From NCBI GenBank assembly GCA_900553135.1, contig USCO01000112.1, positions 1-7,195 on the forward strand: a DNA stretch of 7,195 bases, read 5' to 3'. The stretch's first letter is position 1. The number at the start of each line of letters is the position of its first letter. Shown here in pieces: positions 1-5,944 of this stretch. Under the pieces are notes generated by a model that saw nothing but the letters and a program-made list of their open reading frames with translations, ran no database searches and had not been told where the DNA came from. Origin of the DNA: an uncultured Eubacteriales bacterium (GTDB lineage: Bacteria; Bacillota; Clostridia; Oscillospirales; Oscillospiraceae). A program made the position numbers and the translations under genes.

Positions 1-1245
1 GACGGTGCACAGGCGGTTATGAAGGTCCTCCCCGCTCTGGGCGGCCACCTGGACATACCGGGTGGTGTGGCCCCGCCAGAAGCCCTCCCGCTCCTCCTCA
101 AAGAGGACGGGGACCTCCTGGCCCAGGAAGCTGTCCAGATAGTCCTCCTCCATCTTCTGGGCCACCTGGGCGGCCCGGCGGCAGCGGGCCTCCTTCTCCG
201 CGTTGGGCACCTGGCCGGGCATCTTGGCCGCGGGGGTGCCGGGGCGGCGGGAATAAGGGAAGATGTGCATGGCGGAGAAGGCGCACTTCTGGATGAAGTC
301 CAGGGTCTGAGAAAACTCCTCCTCCGTCTCCCCGGGGAAGCCCACAATGAGATCGGTGGTGATTCCGGGGCGGTCATAGACTTCCCGGAGTAATTGTACG
401 CTCTCATAATACCGAGCGGAATCATATTTCCGGTTCATCCGGGCCAGCACGCTGTCGCACCCCGACTGCATAGACAGGTGGAAGTGGGGACACAGATTTT
501 CCAGGGCGGCGCAGCGGCGGCAGAAATCCTTGGTAATGGTGCGGGGCTCCAGGGAGCCCAGGCGCACCCGGATGTGGCCGGGCAGGGCGCGGCAGATAGC
601 CTCCACCGCGTCGATGAGGGTCTCCTCCCCTTCCAGGTCCTGGCCCCAGGAGGAGATCTCAATGCCGGTGAGCACGATCTCCTGATAGCCCTGCTCCACC
701 AGCTCCCGGGCCTGGCGGACGCAGTCCTCCACGGGCAGGGAGCGAATCCGTCCCCGGGCATAGGGGATGATGCAGTAGGAGCAGAAGTTGACGCAGCCGT
801 CCTCCATCTTCAGCATGGCCCGGGTGCGGCCCTCCAGGCCGCCGGCGGGGAGGGGCTCAAAGACCCGGCGCTGGAACACGTCGTCCACCACCGTGAGACT
901 CTGCCGCTCCTTCCAGGTGCGCTCCAGAAGCTCCACAAATCCGGTGCGGTCTCCGGTGCCCGAGATCAGGTCCACCCCCAGCTTTTCCACATCGCCGGGG
1001 TGGGTCTGGGGATAACAGCCGCACACCGCCACCACGCTGTCCGGGGCCTGCTTCCGGGCCCGGCGGATCATCTGGCGGGACTTCTTGTCGCTGACGGCGG
1101 TCACCGAGCAGGTGTTGATAACGTACACGTCGGCCGGGCCCTCAAAGGGCACCAGGCTGTGGCCCCGCTGGAGGGCCAGCTGCTCCATGGCCTGGGTCTC
1201 GTACTGGTTTACCTTACAACCAAGAGTATAAAAAGCAATCTGCAT
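1..1245 (-). CDS. mtaB: tRNA t6A37 methylthiotransferase MtaB (3' end cut by window edge)
   Basis: Radical-SAM enzyme that adds a methylthio group to C2 of N6-threonylcarbamoyladenosine at tRNA position 37 (ms2t6A), a cytoplasmic step that aids decoding of ANN codons. The frame is open from the ATG at 1245 to the window edge, giving 415 codons and no stop; MtaB/YqeV proteins are usually somewhat longer, so only a short C-terminal piece is missing. Visible in order: an N-terminal methylthiotransferase domain with cluster cysteines C10 (TLGCKVNQYE), C46 (NTCSVT) and C77 (CGCYPQ); the radical-SAM CxxxCxxC at C151, C155 and C158 (CVNFCSYC); LTGIEISSWG near 192-201; SMQSG at 258-262; GFPGETEEEF at 302-311; and the beginning of a C-terminal TRAM-like segment after about 373. 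The TLGCKVNQYE start favours MtaB over MiaB or RimO. The ribosome site AAAGGA (1257-1262) overlaps the stop of the upstream ATPase gene and lies 11 bases before the ATG, which points to a two-gene operon. Confidence 0.95.
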   Translation of the reverse strand, partial: MQIAFYTLGCKVNQYETQAMEQLALQRGHSLVPFEGPADVYVINTCSVTAVSDKKSRQMIRRARKQAPDSVVAVCGCYPQTHPGDVEKLGVDLISGTGDRTGFVELLERTWKERQSLTVVDDVFQRRVFEPLPAGGLEGRTRAMLKMEDGCVNFCSYCIIPYARGRIRSLPVEDCVRQARELVEQGYQEIVLTGIEISSWGQDLEGEETLIDAVEAICRALPGHIRVRLGSLEPRTITKDFCRRCAALENLCPHFHLSMQSGCDSVLARMNRKYDSARYYESVQLLREVYDRPGITTDLIVGFPGETEEEFSQTLDFIQKCAFSAMHIFPYSRRPGTPAAKMPGQVPNAEKEARCRRAAQVAQKMEEDYLDSFLGQEVPVLFEEEREGFWRGHTTRYVQVAAQSGEDLHNRLCTV

Positions 1246-1260
1246 AACGTTTTGTATCCT

Positions 1261-2715
1261 TTATTCCGTGGGTTTTTCCGGGTCCTCCAGGTCCTGGGGC
1301 AGCAGTTCCATGAGCTGCTCCCGGGTGGGGCTCTCCAGCGCGGCCACCCGGTCGGCCTGGCGGGAGACCGCCTTTTCAAACAAATTCCGCACATCCCGGG
1401 CGTTGCCGAAGTTCTCGTCCCGGTTGGCGAAGAGCTCCTCCAGGTCCCGGCGCACCCAGGCATCTCCCTCCTGGGAGAGGGTGTAGCTGTTTTTCTTGCA
1501 TATGGAGGAGAAGATGTCGTAGAGCTGGGCGGCGTTGTAGTCCTCAAAGTAGAGGTACTTGTTGAACCGGGACTCCAGGCCGGGGTTGGAGTGGATGAAC
1601 TTTTCCATGAGCCCGGCGTAGCCCGCCACAATGACGATGAGCTCGTCCCGGTGGTCCTCCATATTTTTCAGCAGCACCTCAATGGCCTCCCGGCCAAAGT
1701 CGTTGCCGTTTTCCTGGTTCACCAGGGCGTAGGCCTCGTCGATGAACAGCACGCCCCCCATGGCCTTCTGGACCACCTCCTGGGTTTTCAGGGCGGTCTG
1801 GCCCACAAAGCCAGCCACCAGGCCGGAGCGGTCCACCTCCACCAGCTGCCCCTTGGGCAGCACGCCAATGACGTGGTAGATCTGGGCCAGCAGGCGGGCC
1901 ACGGTGGTTTTGCCCGTGCCGGGGTTGCCTAAAAACACCAGGTGCAGGGACATGGGCGGCACGGGCAGCCCTGCCTCCCGGCGCATGCTGCGCACCTTCA
2001 CCAGGTTAATAAGGCTCTTCACGTCGGCCTTCACCTTCTCCAGGCCGCACAGGCTGTCCAGCTGTTCCAGCAGCTCCTCCAAGGCGGGCTGTTCCTCCTG
2101 GGGTTTTTCCTCTTCCTGGGAGGCCGCCTGGGTCTGGGGTTTCTCCTCCGGAGCTGCCTTGGCCGGGGCGGCTTTCTCCGCTTCCGGCTCTTTGGTGACG
2201 AAATCGTTCGCCTTCAGCGGGGGGCGCTCCCCCTTCAGGCCGTCCTTGCCGCACAGGTCCAGCAGCACATCGGCGCAGGCGTTGACAAAGCCCGCCTCCG
2301 ACTCGCTGACCACATCGTCCACCGCCGCCACCAGCAGCAGCACCAGGGTCATCTGGTCCACAAAGCGCCGGGCCAGGGTCGTGCCCTTCCGCCGGTCATA
2401 GTCCCGCAGATCCTGGAAGAAGGCGGGGGGCTGGAACAGGTCGTAGCCCGCCACCGAGGTGGCCAGCTCCCAGAACAGCACGGAGGGGGCGGGATTTTTC
2501 CCCGAGTACAGGGCGTTATAAAACTCCACATGGCGGGGAGTGATCTCCACGGCGTTGTCCGCCTGCCACACCCCCAGGGCACAGCGGCGGAAAAAGTCGT
2601 CGGCCTCCCCGGCAAACTTCATGCGCAGGGCGGGGTCGGGAATCCATTTTCGAAAAGCGCCCACCAATTCGTCATACTGCTGATGGGCCTGGGCTGCTGT
2701 CATGGTCCCTTTCAT
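1261..2715 (-). CDS. CbxX/CfxQ (SpoVK-like) AAA+ ATPase with N-terminal TerB-like helical domain
   Basis: A 484-residue cytoplasmic AAA+ ATPase. Residues about 1-170 are mostly helical; the stretch around 121-160, with VAAVDDVVSESEAGF, resembles the acidic, helical TerB fold, though that match is by eye. Residues about 172-212 form a Glu/Pro/Ala/Gln linker. The AAA+ module follows: Walker A GNPGTGKT at 263-270, pore-loop segment GFVGQTALKT at 302-311, Walker B VLFIDEA at 322-328, sensor-1 region VIVAGY at 361-366, NPGLESRF with a candidate arginine finger R383, and sensor-2 region GNARDVRNLF at 437-446. These motifs define the CbxX/CfxQ/SpoVK family, whose known members remodel proteins (Rubisco activase CbbX; SpoVK in sporulation). 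No Rubisco is present here, so the client is unknown. The pore loop has Phe303 where family members I recall have Tyr. The start at 2715 is chosen because GGGAAGGGAG lies 9 bases upstream; the ATG at codon 5 has no well-spaced site. It heads a leftward operon with mtaB, 15 bases downstream. Confidence 0.88.
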   Translation of the reverse strand: MKGTMTAAQAHQQYDELVGAFRKWIPDPALRMKFAGEADDFFRRCALGVWQADNAVEITPRHVEFYNALYSGKNPAPSVLFWELATSVAGYDLFQPPAFFQDLRDYDRRKGTTLARRFVDQMTLVLLLVAAVDDVVSESEAGFVNACADVLLDLCGKDGLKGERPPLKANDFVTKEPEAEKAAPAKAAPEEKPQTQAASQEEEKPQEEQPALEELLEQLDSLCGLEKVKADVKSLINLVKVRSMRREAGLPVPPMSLHLVFLGNPGTGKTTVARLLAQIYHVIGVLPKGQLVEVDRSGLVAGFVGQTALKTQEVVQKAMGGVLFIDEAYALVNQENGNDFGREAIEVLLKNMEDHRDELIVIVAGYAGLMEKFIHSNPGLESRFNKYLYFEDYNAAQLYDIFSSICKKNSYTLSQEGDAWVRRDLEELFANRDENFGNARDVRNLFEKAVSRQADRVAALESPTREQLMELLPQDLEDPEKPTE

Positions 2716-2768
2716 GCTTCAAAACTCCCTTCCCGGACGGCAAAGCCCCCGCGTGTTCAGTCAGACAC

Positions 2769-2797
2769 ATTATAAAAGAAAGGCGGGGAGCGGTCAA
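2769..2797 (-). promoter_or_regulatory. Sigma-A type promoter for the AAA+ ATPase-mtaB operon
   Basis: Read on the minus strand, TTGACC (2797-2792) is followed after exactly 17 bases by a perfect TATAAT (2774-2769). Transcription should start near 2762, giving a leader of about 46 bases before the ATG at 2715. The -35 lies inside an inverted repeat (2786-2809), so the promoter may be controlled by a DNA-binding protein. The match to consensus is seen directly; activity is inferred. Confidence 0.82.
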
Positions 2798-2809
2798 GGA
2801 CCCGCTCCC
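2786..2809. repeat. Inverted repeat over the leftward -35 box (candidate operator)
   Basis: GGGAGCGG (2786-2793) and its exact reverse complement CCGCTCCC (2802-2809) are separated by 8 bases. The left arm and spacer contain the whole -35 of the leftward promoter (2792-2797). It lies upstream of the leftward start site, so it would not form in that operon's RNA; an operator role is more likely than a terminator. On the minus strand it is followed by a T-rich stretch, so a weak terminator for read-through from the right cannot be excluded. Confidence 0.5.
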
Positions 2810-2820
2810 TTTCCCAATAG

Positions 2821-2849
2821 TTGACATAAAATTGTAAAAAATCTGTGAT
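2821..2849 (+). promoter_or_regulatory. Upstream rightward promoter P1 for the zinc-ribbon/SH3 gene
   Basis: A perfect -35 TTGACA (2821-2826) is followed after 17 bases by TGTGAT (2844-2849), which matches TATAAT at four of six positions. The spacer is A/T-rich. The start would fall near 2856, inside the palindrome at 2847-2861, so a protein bound there should block it. The -35 is strong but the -10 is weak, so this may be the secondary or conditional promoter. Confidence 0.5.
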
Positions 2850-2861
2850 ATTCCGAATATC
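2847..2861. promoter_or_regulatory. 15-bp palindrome between tandem promoters (candidate operator)
   Basis: GATATTC-C-GAATATC is a perfect 7-base inverted repeat around a single central base. It overlaps the -10 and start region of P1 and ends 2 bases before the -35 of P2 (2864). This size and position suit a dimeric helix-turn-helix regulator. No regulator gene is present in the window, and the binding protein is not identified. Confidence 0.55.
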
Positions 2862-2863
2862 CG

Positions 2864-2892
2864 TTGACGGAAGAGAAAAATCCCTGTAAAAT
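2864..2892 (+). promoter_or_regulatory. Downstream rightward promoter P2 for the zinc-ribbon/SH3 gene
   Basis: TTGACG (2864-2869, five of six consensus) lies 17 bases before TAAAAT (2887-2892, five of six). Transcription should start near 2899, leaving a leader of about 50 bases before the ATG at 2950. It is the better overall match of the two rightward promoters. Confidence 0.75.
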
Positions 2893-2949
2893 GGACGCTG
2901 AAACCACATGTCTATGGGGTTATTTCAAAGACAATGGAGGGTTCTCCCT

Positions 2950-3831
2950 ATGGCACCCAAGAAAGCTCCCCCCCGCCGCAACACGGACGTGATCCGCTGT
3001 GAGCGCTGCGGCGAGGAATATTCCACCACATATAAGCGCTGTCCCTTCTGCGACGAGCGGCCCGGCGGCCGCGGCTACGCCCCCGTGGGCGGCAAGCGGG
3101 TCTCCGGCGGCGGTCCCAACCCCCTGCAGGTGGGCGGGCTTATCGTCTCCCTCATCCTCATCATCACCGCCGCGGTCATCGTGTTCAAGTACATCTCCCC
3201 CGCCATCTTCGGCGACAAGGGGAGCTCCAGCGTGAGCACCAGCCAGAGCACCCCCGGCTCCTCTCAGGACGGGTCCTCCGGCGACAGCTCCCAGGTCCAG
3301 GCGGCCAATTCCGTTACCCTCAGCCGCAACGAGGTCAGCCTGGCCGCCGGCGAGGACTACCCCCTCACCGCCACGGTGGACCCCGAGGGCGTGAAGGTCA
3401 CCTGGTCCAGCAGCGACACCTCTGTGGCCACGGTGGATGAAAACGGAACCGTGAAGAACGTCTACACCGGCACCGACAAGACCACCGTCACCATCACCGC
3501 CACCGCCGGGGACAAGAGCGCCCAGTGTCAGGTCACCTGCACCGGCGACGGCACCGGAACCGGCACTTCCTCCGGCTCCTCCGGACAGACCGGCACCTCC
3601 AGCGGCACCCTGGCTCCCAACACTGAGGCCGTGATCGTCAACGCGGACGGCGGTCTGAACATCCGCTCCGGCCCCGGCACCAACTATGAGGCCAAGGCCA
3701 GCACCACCGACGGCGCCACCGTCACCGTGCTGGAGGACGCGGGCAACGGCTGGTACAAGATCAAGTTTGCCCTGGGCTACGGCAAGTATGACGAGGGCTA
3801 CGTCATGGGCACCTATCTGGCCGCCAAGTAA
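2950..3831 (+). CDS. Membrane-anchored zinc-ribbon / Ig-like (BIG2) / SH3 domain protein
   Basis: A 293-residue protein of unknown specific role. Residues 17-34 hold a cytoplasmic zinc ribbon with two cysteine pairs (C17/C20 and C31/C34, the latter CPFC). After a Gly/Pro-rich stretch there is one hydrophobic span at about 60-82 (VGGLIVSLIL onward). A Ser/Gly/Gln linker follows, then a BIG2-type Ig-like domain at about 119-197 (LAAGEDYPL, WSSSDTSVATVDENGTV), a Thr/Gly/Ser linker at about 198-222, and a bacterial SH3 domain at about 226-291 (LNIRSGPGTNY, GWYKIKF, GYVMGTYL). SH3 and BIG2 domains usually bind cell wall or surface material, so this is probably a cell-envelope protein with N-in topology; that is inference. 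The start at 2950 has GGAGGG 8 bases upstream; an in-frame ATG at 2908 lacks a ribosome site and sits too close to the P2 start. Two outside cysteines (C193, C197) end the Ig domain. It has its own promoters and terminator, so it is probably monocistronic. Confidence 0.85.
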   Translation: MAPKKAPPRRNTDVIRCERCGEEYSTTYKRCPFCDERPGGRGYAPVGGKRVSGGGPNPLQVGGLIVSLILIITAAVIVFKYISPAIFGDKGSSSVSTSQSTPGSSQDGSSGDSSQVQAANSVTLSRNEVSLAAGEDYPLTATVDPEGVKVTWSSSDTSVATVDENGTVKNVYTGTDKTTVTITATAGDKSAQCQVTCTGDGTGTGTSSGSSGQTGTSSGTLAPNTEAVIVNADGGLNIRSGPGTNYEAKASTTDGATVTVLEDAGNGWYKIKFALGYGKYDEGYVMGTYLAAK

Positions 3832-3842
3832 ATCGCTTTCTT

Positions 3843-3879
3843 ATCCCGGAGGGCTCGTCCCTCCGGGATTTGTTCTTCT
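3843..3879 (+). terminator. Intrinsic terminator after the zinc-ribbon/SH3 gene
   Basis: ATCCCGGAGGG (3843-3853) pairs perfectly with CCCTCCGGGAT (3859-3869), an 11-bp stem with a 5-base loop, followed by the T-rich tail TTTGTTCTTCT. It begins 11 bases after the stop codon at 3831 and separates this gene from nadE. Confidence 0.85.
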
Positions 3880-3898
3880 CCCCAAAGCCGGGCTCTGC

Positions 3899-3927
3899 TT
3901 GCTTTTCCCCCCGATTTGGGGTATGAT
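3899..3927 (+). promoter_or_regulatory. Promoter for nadE and the downstream transporter genes
   Basis: TATGAT (3922-3927, five of six consensus) is preceded after 17 bases by a weak -35, TTGCTT (3899-3904). Transcription would start near 3934, giving a leader of about 64 bases. A 7-base inverted repeat, CCCCAAA (3880-3886) and TTTGGGG (3915-3921), flanks the -35 and abuts the -10, and might bind a regulator. The start site is inferred only. Confidence 0.6.
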
Positions 3928-3944
3928 ATTTTCCGATGAAACCG

Positions 3945-3967
3945 GGGTCCCGCTGTGAATGGGACCC
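3945..3967 (+). promoter_or_regulatory. Small leader hairpin upstream of nadE
   Basis: GGGTCCC (3945-3951) and GGGACCC (3961-3967) form a perfect 7-bp stem with a 9-base loop in the predicted nadE leader, 30 bases before the start codon. Only three T residues follow, so it is a poor terminator. It does not resemble a riboswitch class I can name. It may be a chance structure, an mRNA stabiliser or a weak attenuator. Confidence 0.35.
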
Positions 3968-3997
3968 TTTCAAATCCGTGTCAGGAGGTTTTCTTTT

Positions 3998-5920
3998 ATG
4001 CGGGATGGATTGATCAAAGTTGCCGCCGGCACCCCCAAGATCCGGGTGGCCGACTGCCGCTATAACGCCGAGCAGGTCTTTACCCTTATGCGGGAGGCGG
4101 ACAAGCAGGGAGTAAAGGTCCTGTGCCTGCCCGAGCTGTGTCTCACCGGCTACACCTGCGGCGACCTGTTTTTGCACGATACCCTGCTGAAGGGAGCGGA
4201 GGACGCCCTCCAGACCGTACTGGAGGCCACCCGCAATCTGGAGGTCATCACCGCCGTGGGTCTGCCCGTGCGGGGAAAATATGACAACAAGCTGTATAAC
4301 TGCGCCGCGGTAATCCAGAAGGGAGAGATCCTGGGCCTGGTTCCCAAGGTCCACATCCCCAACTACGGCGAATTTTACGAGGGGCGCTGGTTTGCCAGCG
4401 GCGCAGAGGTGGACACCATGGTCTCCCTGTGCGGCCAGCAGGTGAGCATGAGCGCCAACGAGACCTTCGCCTGCCAGGAGGTCCCCAACCTCATTCTGGG
4501 CGTGGAGATCTGTGAGGACCTGTGGGCCCCCGAGCCCCCCTCCGCCGGTCTGGCCCGCAGCGGCGCCACCATTATCCTGAACCTGTCCGCCTCCAACGAG
4601 ACGGTGGGCAAGGCGGCCTACCGCCGCCAGCTGGTCACCGGCCAGAGCGGACGGCTGGTGTGCGGCTACATCTACGCCGACGCCGGAGAGGGCGAGTCCA
4701 CCACCGACCTGGTCTTTGCCGGACACAACATGATCGCCGAGAACGGCAGCCTGCTTGCGGAGCGGCGCTTTGCCAACGGGCTCACCATCAGCGAGATCGA
4801 CGTGGACCGCCTGGCCTACGAGCGGCGGCGCATGACCTCCTACACCCCCGACCCCAAGAAGGAGTACTGGCGCAGCGACTTCTCCCTCACCCTGGAGAAG
4901 ACCCGCCTGACCCGCTTCGTCTCCCCCACCCCCTTCGTGCCTCAGGACGCCGGAGACCGGGCGGAGCGGTGCAACGAGATCCTCTACATCGCCGCCCTGG
5001 GCCTGAAAAAGCGCCTGGAGCACACCCACGCCAAGACGGCGGTGGTGGGCCTGTCCGGCGGCCTGGATTCCACCCTGGCGGTGCTCATTACGGCGGTGGC
5101 CATGCAGATGCTGGACCGTCCCGCCAGCGACATCATTGCCGTCACCATGCCCTGCTTCGGCACCACCGACCGCACCAAGTCCAACGCCGTGCTCCTGGCC
5201 GAGGGGCTGGGCTGCACCCTGCGCACCATCGACATCGGCAACGCGGTAAAAGTCCACTTCAAGGACATCGGCCAGAGCATGGAGGACCACTCCGTCACCT
5301 TTGAAAACGGCCAGGCCCGGGAGCGCACCCAGGTGCTCATGGACATCGCCAACCAGACCGGCGGTCTGGTCATCGGCACCGGAGACCTCAGCGAGCTGGC
5401 TCTGGGCTGGTGCACCTACAACGGCGACCACATGAGCAACTACGCCGTCAACGCCGGTATCCCCAAGACCCTGGTGCGCCATCTGGTGTGCTTCATCTCC
5501 GACGACAAGGCCCAGGAGGACCGCCAGCTGTCCGACGTGCTGCTGGACATTCTGGACACCCCCGTCTCCCCCGAGCTGCTGCCCGCCATCGAGGGCAAGA
5601 TCAGCCAGAAGACCGAGGATCTGGTGGGTCCCTACGAGCTGCACGACTTCTTCCTGTACTATATCCTCCGCTGGGGCTTCCCGCCCAAGAAGGTGTTCCG
5701 TCTGGCCCAGTACGCCCTGGGCGACCGGTACGACCGGGAGACCCTGCTCAAGTGGCTGAAGAACTTCTACCGCCGCTTCTTCTCCCAGCAGTTCAAGCGC
5801 TCCTGCCTGGCCGACGGGCCCAAGGTGGGCTCGGTGGCCCTCAGCCCCCGGGGCGACTGGCGCATGCCCTCCGACGCTGTGGCCCAGCTTTGGATGGACG
5901 AACTGGAAAACCTGGACTAA
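3998..5920 (+). CDS. nadE: Glutamine-dependent NAD+ synthetase
   Basis: Last step of NAD+ synthesis: ATP-dependent amidation of nicotinic acid adenine dinucleotide, with ammonia drawn from glutamine. The 640-residue length fits the fused glutaminase-synthetase form. The N-terminal nitrilase-type glutaminase domain (about 1-300) shows the Glu-Lys-Cys triad in context: E46 (LPELCLTGY), K117 (VPKVHIPNY) and C172 (GVEICEDLW). The C-terminal synthetase domain has the ATP PP-loop SGGLDST at 353-359 and GTGDLSELALGW at 460-471, followed by YNGDHMSNY. All key residues are intact, so the enzyme is predicted active in the cytoplasm. The ATG at 3998 is preferred because AGGAGG (3983-3988) lies 9 bases upstream; an in-frame ATG at 3959 has no ribosome site. 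It follows its own promoter, and no terminator is visible in the 24 bases before the chromate-transporter genes, so it probably leads a three-gene unit. Confidence 0.96.
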   Translation: MRDGLIKVAAGTPKIRVADCRYNAEQVFTLMREADKQGVKVLCLPELCLTGYTCGDLFLHDTLLKGAEDALQTVLEATRNLEVITAVGLPVRGKYDNKLYNCAAVIQKGEILGLVPKVHIPNYGEFYEGRWFASGAEVDTMVSLCGQQVSMSANETFACQEVPNLILGVEICEDLWAPEPPSAGLARSGATIILNLSASNETVGKAAYRRQLVTGQSGRLVCGYIYADAGEGESTTDLVFAGHNMIAENGSLLAERRFANGLTISEIDVDRLAYERRRMTSYTPDPKKEYWRSDFSLTLEKTRLTRFVSPTPFVPQDAGDRAERCNEILYIAALGLKKRLEHTHAKTAVVGLSGGLDSTLAVLITAVAMQMLDRPASDIIAVTMPCFGTTDRTKSNAVLLAEGLGCTLRTIDIGNAVKVHFKDIGQSMEDHSVTFENGQARERTQVLMDIANQTGGLVIGTGDLSELALGWCTYNGDHMSNYAVNAGIPKTLVRHLVCFISDDKAQEDRQLSDVLLDILDTPVSPELLPAIEGKISQKTEDLVGPYELHDFFLYYILRWGFPPKKVFRLAQYALGDRYDRETLLKWLKNFYRRFFSQQFKRSCLADGPKVGSVALSPRGDWRMPSDAVAQLWMDELENLD

Positions 5921-5944
5921 TCTGCACCGCACGGAGGGTTCCCT

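Noticed and set aside
394..1932. A 512-codon open frame on the plus strand opposite mtaB and the ATPase
   Set aside because: It spans two genes on the other strand that carry clear family motifs, and its product has the same Gly/His/Leu/Gln-rich shadow composition.
1942..2775. A 277-codon plus-strand frame opposite the ATPase N-terminus
   Set aside because: Shadow of the ATPase gene: low complexity, His/Gln/Gly-rich, with no domain. It also runs into the leftward promoter.
2786..2809. Reading the GGGAGCGG/CCGCTCCC repeat as an intrinsic terminator
   Set aside because: It lies between divergent genes with no transcript expected to end there, and it overlaps a -35 box, so an operator is more likely. 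On the plus strand its T tail is short.
2908..2949. Upstream in-frame ATG that would add 14 residues to the zinc-ribbon protein
   Set aside because: There is no ribosome site before it, and it is only about 9 bases from the predicted P2 start. The ATG at 2950 has GGAGGG at good spacing.
3959..3997. Upstream in-frame ATG that would add 13 residues to NadE
   Set aside because: It sits within the leader hairpin and has no ribosome site; AGGAGG is placed correctly for the ATG at 3998.
4522..5304. A 260-codon second frame within nadE
   Set aside because: Arg/Pro/His-rich out-of-frame translation of a GC-rich gene, without a ribosome site or domain.
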